From: a virus
IMG/VR virus record: IMGVR_UViG_3300034683_000142
Span: 34,885 to 98,884 of that record
Reading direction: 5' to 3' (one strand)
DNA: 64,000 nucleotides
Shown: positions 54,404 to 62,298 of the stretch, one piece after another
Layout: each line of letters starts with the position of its first letter
Position numbering within the stretch: the stretch's first letter is position 1
Translations under genes and position numbers: made by a program
Notes under the pieces: generated by a model
What the model was told of the DNA's origin: nothing
What the model saw: the letters and a program-made list of their open reading frames with translations, nothing else
Databases searched by the model: none

Positions 54404-55382
54404 GTATTAATAAATTTTTAAACTCTTCTAAGCCTTTTTTAATCCATTTATCTGATATTTTAAATACTCCAGAATTATATTCTGGAATAGTTTCTATAGC
54501 TAGAATATTAGCTTTATATTTATATCCTTCTAAATTTAAACAGTTATTTAGTAAATATAAATACATTGCCAACTGTCTATAATATCTGTATTTCTCAAAT
54601 GATCCAGGAATATAAATCCCATTAAATTCATTACCCATAAAAAAAGATAAAGGCTTGCCAGTAGATTTTACATCATTAAGAGTTATGATTTTTTGTTCAT
54701 GGTCAATAGTAAAATTATCTAATTTACCTTTTACCTTTACTATTTTATCTCCAACTTGTATCTCTCCTAATATAGCATATTCATTATATACTTCAGGATC
54801 ATTTATAATTCCTTTTGGATACAATGTGCTCATAAATTCATTATTACTTATTATATTAGAAATACAAATATCAAATATACTAGCCATAGACTTAGATAAG
54901 AATATAGTAGATTTGTCTAAACTTTCTTTTACTTTAAGTCTATTTAAATAGAATTCAATAGATTCTTTTATTGCAGTTTTTAATCTTTTACTTGTTAATT
55001 TATCCTTATAATAGTCAGATTTTTCAGAAGCTAATTTTATTGAGTCTTCTATACTATATCCTTCTTTTCTATACAGATAAACATTCTCTGCAAATACTCC
55101 TAATTTTCCAGATGGTTTTCTAATATCAGATATTTCATATTCATCTGGTTGTAAGAGCATACAATGGATACTAGAACCTAATTCTAATGAACTAGAATAT
55201 TTTGACTCTAATCCTTTTTTAAACTTATCTATAGAACCATCTTCTTCAGGATTAATAAGGCTTAGCCTACTATTACTTATATAATCAGAATATTTATCAG
55301 AAAAATATTCTTCATCACTCATTCGTAGGAGTTGTAAACTACCCGGAACTACTTTTAAAGATATTTCATTATCTATTTTCAC
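54384..55382 (-). CDS. PD-(D/E)XK nuclease, RecB/Cas4-like (332 aa)
   Basis: The motif set of the RecB-type exonuclease family is present: YISNSRLSLIN and LELGSSIHCMLL near the N-terminus (with the conserved His), VKGKLDNF (catalytic Asp), ITLNDVKSTGKPL (D-x-K) and YYRQLAMYLYLL (Q-x-x-x-Y). No FeS-cluster Cys set is obvious, which is more like the phage DUF3799 exonuclease VIII group than true Cas4. It probably processes DNA ends for recombination-dependent replication, together with the P-loop ATPase and single-strand binding candidates upstream. The C-terminus ends in AYEC. Confidence 0.82.
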   Translation of the reverse strand: MKIDNEISLKVVPGSLQLLRMSDEEYFSDKYSDYISNSRLSLINPEEDGSIDKFKKGLESKYSSSLELGSSIHCMLLQPDEYEISDIRKPSGKLGVFAENVYLYRKEGYSIEDSIKLASEKSDYYKDKLTSKRLKTAIKESIEFYLNRLKVKESLDKSTIFLSKSMASIFDICISNIISNNEFMSTLYPKGIINDPEVYNEYAILGEIQVGDKIVKVKGKLDNFTIDHEQKIITLNDVKSTGKPLSFFMGNEFNGIYIPGSFEKYRYYRQLAMYLYLLNNCLNLEGYKYKANILAIETIPEYNSGVFKISDKWIKKGLEEFKNLLILVAYEC

Positions 55383-55413
55383 TATTACATACTACTAAAC
55401 ATATTTTATTCAT

Positions 55414-56394
55414 TTATATCTTTTTATTAGGTATTTCAGTGTTTCCAAATATACTTAACTCTCCTGATAATACAGTATTACCAAAAATTCTAGAACATTC
55501 ATATATAAATACATCATCAGATACTTTAGCTTTACCATATACTTTTGCTAGGTCAAATATTTTAGCATAACCTTCTATAACTGCTTCTTCAAAAACCATT
55601 GCATCTCCATATACTTCTGGACTTCCTGTTATAATAGCTTTATTAAATACCTTAGCACCACCATATACTATAGCATTGCCTGATATTTTAGCATTATCAT
55701 ATATTACTGCAAAACCAAATACTCTAGCATTTTCAAATACTTGAGAAAAGTTTTTTAATCTAGCATGATCAAATATCTGTGCATCATCATATACTTTACA
55801 ATTATCTAGTATTTTAGCTTTGCCATATATTTTAGCACTGCCATATATTTCTGCATTATCATATATACTTACTCTATCTTTTACTATAGCATTGTCATAT
55901 ACTTTTGCATTTCCGAATATTTTAGCACTTCCTGATATTTTTGCATTTCCAAATACTTTGGCACTATCATATATGTTAGCTTCTTCTGATATGACAACAT
56001 TATCCATTACTTTAGCTGAATCACGTATTTCACTATGATCTTTTATTATAACATTTCCAGATACTTCTGCATTATCGGTTACTATTGCTTGATCAAGTAT
56101 AATAACATTATCTTTTACCACTGCATTTTTACATACAGTAGCATTATCAAATATTTGTGCATTGCCTTTTATAACAGCGTTATCAAGTATTCTTGCACTA
56201 TCACGTATTACAGCATAATCTTCTATTCTGGCATATATAGCTACATAACCTGAAAGTACTACTGCATTTTCTCCTACAAAGGCACTATCAGCTACCTCAG
56301 CCTTTTTGTATACCCAACCTCCACCATTAGGATGTTGACTCCACTCAGATCTATTTTGTTTTCCATATCTGGCCTCTAATTCTTTAAATGTCAT
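55414..56394 (-). CDS. Left-handed beta-helix (hexapeptide-repeat) protein
   Basis: I start at ATG 56394 (MTFKELEARYGKQNRSEWSQ), not at the upstream in-frame ATG inside the previous gene. After a 40-residue cap with GGGWVYKKAEVADSAFVGEN, about 45 imperfect hexapeptides of the form [NDG]-A-x-[IV]-x-[DGK] run to the end (NAQIFDNATVCKNAVVKDN and so on), which fold as a left-handed parallel beta-helix. Similar proteins appear in Bacteroidetes phages and plasmids with unknown roles. There are no acyltransferase-type catalytic His residues, so a structural or binding role (a fibre-like or scaffold rod) is more likely than an enzyme. Confidence 0.8.
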   Translation of the reverse strand: MTFKELEARYGKQNRSEWSQHPNGGGWVYKKAEVADSAFVGENAVVLSGYVAIYARIEDYAVIRDSARILDNAVIKGNAQIFDNATVCKNAVVKDNVIILDQAIVTDNAEVSGNVIIKDHSEIRDSAKVMDNVVISEEANIYDSAKVFGNAKISGSAKIFGNAKVYDNAIVKDRVSIYDNAEIYGSAKIYGKAKILDNCKVYDDAQIFDHARLKNFSQVFENARVFGFAVIYDNAKISGNAIVYGGAKVFNKAIITGSPEVYGDAMVFEEAVIEGYAKIFDLAKVYGKAKVSDDVFIYECSRIFGNTVLSGELSIFGNTEIPNKKI

Positions 56395-56395
56395 A

Positions 56396-56887
56396 TTATT
56401 TATTATTAAAAAATCTATTATACTTCTCCTCAATTTCTTTATATCTTAAAGAATTTATTCTATAAGGAGTTAATATATTGATATTATGAGGTCTAGTTAA
56501 TAATAATGCTGGTAGTCCAGATTCTATAGCTTTTATTACATTACTATAAGAGTCGTCTACCAGCACATCACACCTTCCCTTAATTAAAGTAGCTTTATTT
56601 CCTTTTTGATTGTATAATTGATATATAGGTTTTACAGGAAAGTTATTTTTTAATAACCAATTCTTAGTATATCTTTTACTATTTACCCTTTTAGTACAAT
56701 ATATATGAGGTTCAAAATCCATAGTTTCTAATACTGGTAAACTTTCCCAGAAATTTTTATTATTTCTGAGTTTATATACATTTCTGGTGATTTCATAATC
56801 TCCCTTTTTAGGTTTTCCATATAATCTATAATATGGATTCAAAAAATCCGCAATGCAGTCGTCAATATCACATGCTATCCTTAACAT
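56396..56887 (-). CDS. HAD-like 5'-nucleotidase / phosphatase (163 aa)
   Basis: MLRIACDIDDCIADFLNPYY holds the HAD nucleophile motif DxDx (D7, D9). VDDSYSN near the C-terminal third supplies motif IV acids, and IYCTKR takes the place of the Ser/Thr motif. The size and lack of a large cap resemble phage 5'(3')-deoxyribonucleotidases or related nucleotidases. It probably acts on nucleotides, in line with nrdJ, dut and thyX. The stop is 2 nt from the start of the beta-helix gene. Confidence 0.75.
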   Translation of the reverse strand: MLRIACDIDDCIADFLNPYYRLYGKPKKGDYEITRNVYKLRNNKNFWESLPVLETMDFEPHIYCTKRVNSKRYTKNWLLKNNFPVKPIYQLYNQKGNKATLIKGRCDVLVDDSYSNVIKAIESGLPALLLTRPHNINILTPYRINSLRYKEIEEKYNRFFNNK

Positions 56888-56889
56888 AT

Positions 56890-57141
56890 TTATTTATTGA
56901 ATATATTATTATATAACTCTTCTATTTTATTTTCTGACATAGATTTTGAATATACTGTTTTGTAAAAATAATCTATCTTATCTTCTGGTATAATTTCTTC
57001 TAAAGCAGTTGACAGTGCTTCATCAAAATTATTAAACACAGAATATAAATCAACATCATGTTCTATTGGAACCTCTTTTAGGAGCCTATTATTCTCCAAT
57101 ATATTATTTACTATAATGGAAAAATTATCTAAACTAATCAT
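56890..57141 (-). CDS. Tandem paralogue family, copy 4 (83 aa)
   Basis: MISLDNFSIIVNNILENNRL, DVDLYSVFNNFDEALSTALE and EEIIPEDKIDYFYKTVYSKS: same layout as the three preceding genes (M-x-S/N-L-D/E-N/D-F, a D-x-Y-P/S-x-x-x-N/D-x-x-x-AL centre, E-x-I/L-P-K/E-DK-x-DY, and a final Y-x-x-I-F). Together with the upstream three copies it forms an array of unknown-function helical proteins. This copy is one of the two most diverged from the copy at 57660. Confidence 0.6.
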   Translation of the reverse strand: MISLDNFSIIVNNILENNRLLKEVPIEHDVDLYSVFNNFDEALSTALEEIIPEDKIDYFYKTVYSKSMSENKIEELYNNIFNK

Positions 57142-57143
57142 AG

Positions 57144-57395
57144 TTATATTTCAAATATATCATGATATAAGTCTTCTATATTATCTTCTTTCAAATAACC
57201 AGAATACACTATATCATAAAAGTAGTCAGACTTATCTTTAGGAATAATTTCATCTATAGCTGCTGAAAGAGCCATATCTAAATCTTTAACCACAGGATAT
57301 AAATCTATACCATATTTTTTAGATAATTTCTTTGAGAGTTTGTTACTCCTTAATATACCAGATACTAGTATGTTAAAATTTTCTAAGCTTATCAT
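57144..57395 (-). CDS. Tandem paralogue family, copy 3 (83 aa)
   Basis: MISLENFNILVSGILRSNKL, GIDLYPVVKDLDMALSAAID and EIIPKDKSDYFYDIVYSGYL, ending DLYHDIFEI. The centre and the I-P-K-DK-x-DY box align with the other copies without gaps, while the N-terminal third varies. Closest by eye to copy 4. The spacing to neighbours is 2 to 6 nt. Confidence 0.6.
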   Translation of the reverse strand: MISLENFNILVSGILRSNKLSKKLSKKYGIDLYPVVKDLDMALSAAIDEIIPKDKSDYFYDIVYSGYLKEDNIEDLYHDIFEI

Positions 57396-57401
57396 AACTC
57401 A

Positions 57402-57653
57402 TTATTCATTAAATATGTAATTATATGCTTCCTTTATTTCACTATCAGTCAAATCATCATATGCTACCATATCGATGAGATAGTCTATTTTTTCTTTTGG
57501 AATAAGTTCATTAAGAACTATATCCAAAGCAATTTCCAAATTTTCTGTTAATGGATAAATATCTATACCATATTTATCATACAGAAATTGTTTAGTATCA
57601 TCATTACTTGCTATAGCACGCACTAAACGATTAAAATCATCTAAATTCATCAT
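57402..57653 (-). CDS. Tandem paralogue family, copy 2 (83 aa)
   Basis: MMNLDDFNRLVRAIASNDDT, GIDIYPLTENLEIALDIVLN and ELIPKEKIDYLIDMVAYDDL, ending EAYNYIFNE. Closest by eye to copy 1, with which it shares DIYPLT-x-NLE-x-ALDI and DLTD-x-x-IKE-x-Y-x-YIFNE, suggesting a recent duplication of the pair. Confidence 0.6.
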   Translation of the reverse strand: MMNLDDFNRLVRAIASNDDTKQFLYDKYGIDIYPLTENLEIALDIVLNELIPKEKIDYLIDMVAYDDLTDSEIKEAYNYIFNE

Positions 57654-57659
57654 ATTCTG

Positions 57660-57920
57660 TTATTCATTAAATATATAATCATATGTTTCTTTTATATCAT
57701 CGTCAGTTAAATCAGTATATATTATCATATCCATGAAATAATCTAATACATCTAATTTATCTTTTGGAAGAATTTCTATTAGAGTTATATCTAAAGCATT
57801 TTCTAAATTCTTAGTTAAAGGATAGATATCAATATCATATCTTTCTGATAGAAAGTCCTTAGTATTAATACTCTCTCTTATATAATGTGCTAATTTAGCA
57901 AAATTATCTAAACTTATCAT
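57660..57920 (-). CDS. Tandem paralogue family, copy 1 (86 aa)
   Basis: MISLDNFAKLAHYIRESINT, DIDIYPLTKNLENALDITLI and EILPKDKLDVLDYFMDMIIY, ending ETYDYIFNE; three residues longer than the other copies in the DK-x-DY region. First gene of the array in transcription order, 8 nt after the lipoprotein gene. No domain is recognised; acidic, helical, small. Phage arrays of this kind often hold host-interaction or anti-defence proteins, but nothing here proves it. Confidence 0.6.
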   Translation of the reverse strand: MISLDNFAKLAHYIRESINTKDFLSERYDIDIYPLTKNLENALDITLIEILPKDKLDVLDYFMDMIIYTDLTDDDIKETYDYIFNE

Positions 57921-57928
57921 ATTTTATT

Positions 57929-58396
57929 TCATCTTTTAGCTGAATAAACAGCTTGTTTTTTATAATCTATTATTGAATAATTATCCCTTAAATAATCTGA
58001 ACCTAATATTCCTACTATATTAAAACCTTGTGTCTCTAAGTCTTTAATAATAGGACTTAAATCTGAAGTAGAAAAAAGGATACGTCTGCCATCTATGATT
58101 GTAGATACCAAAATAGTTTTTAAATTTGAGGTACCTGATATACCTGTTATAATAGTACTAGTTTCTTCACCTTCTTTACGAAATAAATCAGAGTTATTGA
58201 AATACCAAGTACTATCTATAACAGATAAATTAGCTCCAGAATCTACTATAAATAAAACTTTTTTATTTCCTATATCTTTCTCTATAATAGGAATTTTTAC
58301 TTTATTATTTTTGTTGTTTTTAAAATATTCTACATTATATCCACTACAAGATATAAATAAGAGTAAAGACAGTATAATAATAATTTGTTTAGTCAT
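57929..58396 (-). CDS. Lipoprotein with retropepsin-like aspartic protease domain (155 aa)
   Basis: An N-terminal signal peptide of lipoprotein type (KQIIIILSLLLFISC, lipid-accepting Cys17) puts the mature protein on the periplasmic side of a membrane. FIVDSGANLSVID (Asp52 in a D-S-G box), TIITGISGTSN (flap-like) and NIVGILGSDYLRDNYSIIDY (the ILG-x-[DN]-[FY]-L box) follow the single-domain retropepsin pattern, which works as a dimer. It may cleave periplasmic or host-envelope proteins. Bacteroidetes encode related aspartyl proteases, so acquisition from the host is plausible. The ATG overlaps the end of the nuclease gene by 8 nt. Confidence 0.75.
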   Translation of the reverse strand: MTKQIIIILSLLLFISCSGYNVEYFKNNKNNKVKIPIIEKDIGNKKVLFIVDSGANLSVIDSTWYFNNSDLFRKEGEETSTIITGISGTSNLKTILVSTIIDGRRILFSTSDLSPIIKDLETQGFNIVGILGSDYLRDNYSIIDYKKQAVYSAKR

Positions 58397-58790
58397 ATTT
58401 AAGTTTTAATAGTTTATAGAATAACTCTTTTGGTATTATAACATATTCTCCTACACTAACACTGTTTACTTCTCTTTTTTCTTGTGCATTTCAGAATATA
58501 GCCAGTGGTTTATCTTTTTTTCCTACTTCAGCATTAAGTTTTTTAACACTAGGATTAGATTGAGTATTTTTACATTGTACATAGAAATCTAACACATTAT
58601 TGGGATCTGCTATATCTATTTTAGCATCATCTAACCTCTTACTTTCAGATCTAGATGTACATAGTTCAGAATCTCTGGTTATTTCCTTTAATTCATTTAC
58701 AATCTTTCTTTCATAAGAACTTCCTTTTCTCTTATTTTTGCTGCCATTTACTTTTTTCTTGGGTTTTTCCTCTAATTCGTTATTTTCCAT
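58389..58790 (-). CDS. PD-(D/E)XK resolvase-like nuclease (133 aa, TGA=Trp at codon 100)
   Basis: The frame from ATG 58790 passes TGA at 58491-58493, read as Trp in KPLAIFWNAQEKREVNSVSV, and ends at TAA 58389-58391. Catalytic signature: RKGSSYERKIVNEL (E27), AKIDIADP (D59), FYVQCKNTQ (Q-x-K with K74), as in the Holliday-junction/archaeal-Hjc-like and phage RuvC-independent resolvases. The C-terminal part past the TGA (VGEYVIIPKELFYKLLK) supplies the last strand and helix that such folds need, supporting read-through. It overlaps the primase gene by 11 nt. It probably resolves branched DNA in replication. Confidence 0.78.
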
Positions 58791-59829
58791 TGAATATATA
58801 AAAATATTTTGTATTATGAATAGTTTTATCTTGTAGTATTAATTCCATATCTTTGATTATTTCATACCTTTGAACATAGTTTGATTTTTTCCATAAATCA
58901 CTAATATCTTTGGCATATTTTCTTTTTATAAATATACATCTCGTATTATAGAGTTTTTTATATTTTTGAGCACCTTTTACTCCAGCTAAATCATTATCAT
59001 ATAAACATATTATATTATTAAAACTATTTTGTAATTTTTCAAATCTAGCTTTATTTATTACAATAGTTTCAGATATAGGGGCAACTGAATTTATCCCTAT
59101 ACTGTATAATGTCATGACATCTTTTAATGATTTAGTTATTATAAGATTTTCTCCAGAAACTGGAAGTTGTCTTATTCCTTGTAACATGGAAGAGCTCCAA
59201 TTACTTAAAAATCTATATTTAGTTTTTGTTGGAAAATATAATCTCCAGAACTCGTCTCCATTTTTACTTTTACCTCCATAATATCCATATATAGAAGTTT
59301 TTTCTGATGAGCCTGTAAAATAATTTCCATTTAAAAACACAGACTTTACGGAATAAACTCTAAATTTTTTTAATATATCATAAGATATACCGAATTCTTT
59401 CCACCAATTTAACTCCTTTTCAGAAAAATCTTTTGCTTCTATTTGTATATTAGCATGTTTAGTTTCTTCTAAAACATTACCAGAGTATTGTATCTTAGGT
59501 GGATTAGTATCTAGTTTAGTATATGGTATTAATCCAAAATCATTAGCTATTATTCTTAAAGATTGATAATAACTACAATGGAATATATTCATAACTACAG
59601 TTGCAGCATCTCCAGAAATTCCTGCAAAATCCTTAAATATAAGAATCCCATTTTTATTTTTATAGAAAGCACAGGTTGGCCTAGTGTCTTTTCTTAAAAA
59701 AGATGGGCATATAAAGAGTCCCTTTTTTACAGGGACTCCTAAATAATGCTCCATCAATCTTTCTTGTCCTATTGTATTATATAGGAATTCTTTAGTAATC
59801 TTTGGAGCTCCTTCATACTTAAACTCCAT
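58780..59829 (-). CDS. DnaG-type primase with TOPRIM domain (349 aa)
   Basis: The N-terminal part (FICPSFLRKDTRPTCAFYKN, ILIFKDFAGISGDAATVVM) resembles the CHC2-like primase start, but the zinc Cys set is reduced. The TOPRIM core is ENLIITKSLKDVMTLYSIGI and IICLYDNDLAGVKGAQKY, with the D-x-D box as DND. Replacement of the usual E-G by T-K-S in the first motif is familiar from phage primases. It would make RNA primers for the DnaB-type helicase encoded upstream in the same unit. Confidence 0.82.
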   Translation of the reverse strand: MEFKYEGAPKITKEFLYNTIGQERLMEHYLGVPVKKGLFICPSFLRKDTRPTCAFYKNKNGILIFKDFAGISGDAATVVMNIFHCSYYQSLRIIANDFGLIPYTKLDTNPPKIQYSGNVLEETKHANIQIEAKDFSEKELNWWKEFGISYDILKKFRVYSVKSVFLNGNYFTGSSEKTSIYGYYGGKSKNGDEFWRLYFPTKTKYRFLSNWSSSMLQGIRQLPVSGENLIITKSLKDVMTLYSIGINSVAPISETIVINKARFEKLQNSFNNIICLYDNDLAGVKGAQKYKKLYNTRCIFIKRKYAKDISDLWKKSNYVQRYEIIKDMELILQDKTIHNTKYFYIFNGK

Positions 59830-59840
59830 TAATTATTCAA

Positions 59841-60539
59841 TTATAGTCCAGAAACATCAAAATCTAAATCTAAGTTACCTACTTCTGGAAAATCCATTTC
59901 GTCATCTACTTTAGTAGGAGTAGCTTTAGCTTCATTGTTCATATTTGATTTTTCATAAGCAGTAAATGCTAAGTTACTTCCTATAAAATTATTTCTAACG
60001 TATGCTCTTCCTTCTTGATTTATTCCAGTAAAATATTTAGGAAATATTACTTTACCTTCTCGATCTTTTACTAATTTTATTTTAACTGTAGCACCGATAC
60101 CTTTATTAAGAATGGCGACTACATTATTTCTAAATTGTTCCCAGTCTTTACCACCTAGAGTTACCTCCCCTTTATCTATTTTCTTTCCCACTTCTGGGAG
60201 AACTGCATCAATTAAATGCTTAAGTAATAGCATCATATTTTCTTTATTTGAAGCAGAAGGTATTTTTTGCTCTTTACCGTCTCTTACTACAGTATTCTCC
60301 CTTCTTTTGGAGTCCTCTGGTCTAGGTTCAAATATAGTATGCTCAAACTGACCTTTGTCATTTGAGAATTTTATTCTTAGTACTCTAAAAGTTTTATCAG
60401 GTTCTTTTCTACCTTGCATGTCTTCAGAAACTATTCCATCGAATCTTACTTCATGTATTTCGTTTCCTGGTAATTGAGGTTTAAATGTAGATTGTGATGC
60501 ATTTGCAGTAATGTTAAAATTAAATCCGTCCATTGTCAT
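59841..60539 (-). CDS. Putative single-stranded DNA-binding protein (232 aa)
   Basis: MTMDGFNFNITANASQSTFK opens a beta-rich domain (EIHEVRFDGIVSEDM, FRVLRIKFSNDKGQFEHTIF, TVKIKLVKDREGKVIFPKYF) that could be an OB fold. The C-terminal tail is very acidic and ends MDFPEVGNLDLDFDVSGL, the kind of tail SSB-like proteins use to recruit partners. It lies in the replication cluster between a P-loop ATPase and primase. The family is not certain from sequence alone. There are alternative near-start ATGs (second Met at codon 3). Confidence 0.6.
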   Translation of the reverse strand: MTMDGFNFNITANASQSTFKPQLPGNEIHEVRFDGIVSEDMQGRKEPDKTFRVLRIKFSNDKGQFEHTIFEPRPEDSKRRENTVVRDGKEQKIPSASNKENMMLLLKHLIDAVLPEVGKKIDKGEVTLGGKDWEQFRNNVVAILNKGIGATVKIKLVKDREGKVIFPKYFTGINQEGRAYVRNNFIGSNLAFTAYEKSNMNNEAKATPTKVDDEMDFPEVGNLDLDFDVSGL

Positions 60540-60546
60540 TTTCTTA

Positions 60547-61095
60547 TTATAACTTAAATTCTAATTCATCTATCTCATAAGTTTCATCACCATCTACAAG
60601 TAATTGTGCATCGACTTCATCTGATAATTCTATAGCTTCTTCTACTGTTTCAGCCACTTTAGAATTAGATACTAGTTTCCACACTCCATCTCTATATTTT
60701 TGTATAGTAAATTCATCTCCAAATTCACCTAATACTGTATTTTGGTTTCCTCTAAAGGAAACAGTTTTAGATTTGGTAAGTTTATTACCAGCTCCTATTG
60801 TATCAAAAGACACATCAGTTCCTATTACAGGAAATAATTTACCTTTATCTTTCTCATATTCAACAACTACTCTAGATTCAGAAGTTAATCCCATTTCATC
60901 TATAGCTTTATTGTTAAATATTAATTTTCCATCCTCTCTTATAATAAGAGGAGTATTTTCCAATTCTTCTATTACTTCTTTCTTCTTTTTAGTAGTAGTT
61001 TTTTTCTTTACTTCACCTTCTACATGAGCTTTTACGTTAGTAACTTCTCCGGTATCAGTGTCTACATCAAAACTTATAGTTATTGCCTTAACCAT
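60547..61095 (-). CDS. Conserved hypothetical replication-cluster protein (182 aa)
   Basis: MVKAITISFDVDTDTGEVTN, then a Lys-rich linker (EVKKKTTTKKKKEVIEELEN) and a beta-rich core (SRVVVEYEKDKGKLFPVIGT, KTVSFRGNQNTVLGEFGDEF), ending in an acidic tail (VDGDETYEIDELEFKL). The acidic end echoes the neighbouring SSB candidate. Overlaps the ATPase gene by 8 nt. Function unknown; DNA or protein binding would suit the charge pattern. Confidence 0.55.
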   Translation of the reverse strand: MVKAITISFDVDTDTGEVTNVKAHVEGEVKKKTTTKKKKEVIEELENTPLIIREDGKLIFNNKAIDEMGLTSESRVVVEYEKDKGKLFPVIGTDVSFDTIGAGNKLTKSKTVSFRGNQNTVLGEFGDEFTIQKYRDGVWKLVSNSKVAETVEEAIELSDEVDAQLLVDGDETYEIDELEFKL

Positions 61096-61792
61096 TGTTA
61101 TATTCGTCTATTTTTTCTAAAACATATTTTAGATCGTTATCTATATATAAATCTTCAAAACATCCCATAGGAGTTTTTGCTGTGGTTGTGCCATCAGACT
61201 TAGTGATAAATTTATATTCTATTTTCTTACCATTAGCATCTTCAGTTCTTATTACTTCTGTGAATAGTACATATGTGAATAACCCTTCTATAGTTATAAA
61301 AGTGTCCAACATTTTTCCAACAGTCTTAATTTTATAACTAGGATTGGTAGAATCGCCTATATTTTCACTATGAGTAATTACACAGACTTTTAAATCGTCT
61401 CTCATATTCATAATTTCTTTTAAAACTGAATAAAAATTAGCTGAAATTTGAGAGAACTTATCATACCCTTTTTCATTGGCTCTATCCATCATTTCAAATC
61501 CCATAAGATATTGTGCATCTTCTAAAACTACAACCTTTATATCTGGTCTAGTTTTATCTATAATTTTTAAAGCTTGTGCAATTTTCTTTACATCAGAAGT
61601 ATTATATAAATTACCCACAAACTTTTTTGTTTCTGGGTCTTGCTTAAAAAGAGTGTAATTTTTCTTAAAACCTGGAAAAGGCAAGCTTTTTCCAGTAACA
61701 TTAATAATAAAAGTTGATTTTGGATCTAGATTTCTTAATGAAGTGCTCTTTCCAGATCCCGAAGCACCTACAATAGCTATTGATTCAGCCAT
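61088..61792 (-). CDS. P-loop ATPase, AAA_24 / Sak4-like RecA-core protein (234 aa)
   Basis: Walker A IVGASGSGKST at residues 7-17, Walker B KVVVLEDAQYL, and a motif KVCVITHSENIGD. The chain ends after a single RecA-like core, as in phage Sak4-type recombination ATPases and the AAA_24 family. It probably promotes strand annealing or exchange together with the SSB candidate and the RecB-like nuclease. All Trp-free. Lies 3 nt after the helicase stop. Confidence 0.8.
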   Translation of the reverse strand: MAESIAIVGASGSGKSTSLRNLDPKSTFIINVTGKSLPFPGFKKNYTLFKQDPETKKFVGNLYNTSDVKKIAQALKIIDKTRPDIKVVVLEDAQYLMGFEMMDRANEKGYDKFSQISANFYSVLKEIMNMRDDLKVCVITHSENIGDSTNPSYKIKTVGKMLDTFITIEGLFTYVLFTEVIRTEDANGKKIEYKFITKSDGTTTAKTPMGCFEDLYIDNDLKYVLEKIDEYNNG

Positions 61793-61795
61793 TAT

Positions 61796-62298
61796 CTATA
61801 ATTTAAAAACATTCCTATCATCGTTATCTATTGTAGTTGATTTATCTGCTCCAGTTAATAATAAATATTCTGAATAATCAGTAATTTCTTCAGGCTTTGG
61901 TAATTCTCTAAACATTCCTATTTCACCATGAAATACTACTCCTTTATTAACATCAGACTTCCCAAACCTGTTTTTAAGTACCATAACCAGCCTAAACCTA
62001 TCTTTAAGGACATTTTGTATAGGATATCCTTCAACTCTTGGTATTTTCTCTCTATATGGATAATATAAAGCTAATACAACTTCAGAGCCATCAGTAGTTC
62101 CTGAAGTATCTTTAAAATCATCGAGTTGAGTAAGCTCGTATCCATTAAGCTTCCTGTCCATAGACTTTTGTCCTCTATTTAACTGCTGAATAAATACACC
62201 AGTTAATCCACATTTATTTCTAAAATATATAAAATAATCTACGACAGTATCTATTCTTTCTTTTTTAGTTCCTGGCCCTGATATTACAATTTTGTTAC
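61796..62298 (-). CDS. DnaB-type replicative helicase, exon 2
   Basis: The C-terminal exon starts after the intron at about 62298 (NKIVISGPGTKKERIDTVVD) and ends at TAA. It has GVFIQQLNRG (the DnaB-type sensor/H3-H4 region), GTTDGSEVVLALYYP (the DSG/Asp stretch) and RFRLVMVLKNRFGKSD (the arginine-finger-like KNRxG of DnaB). The in-frame ATG at 62317 lies inside the intron and is not a real start. In the mature mRNA it follows exon 1 at DHMG. Confidence 0.85.

Noticed and set aside
55414-56394. A CRISPR-like or satellite repeat from the regular spacing in this stretch
   Set aside because: The periodicity is 18 bases and degenerate and is fully explained by hexapeptide coding repeats; no spacers exist. 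I saw no CRISPR array in the window.
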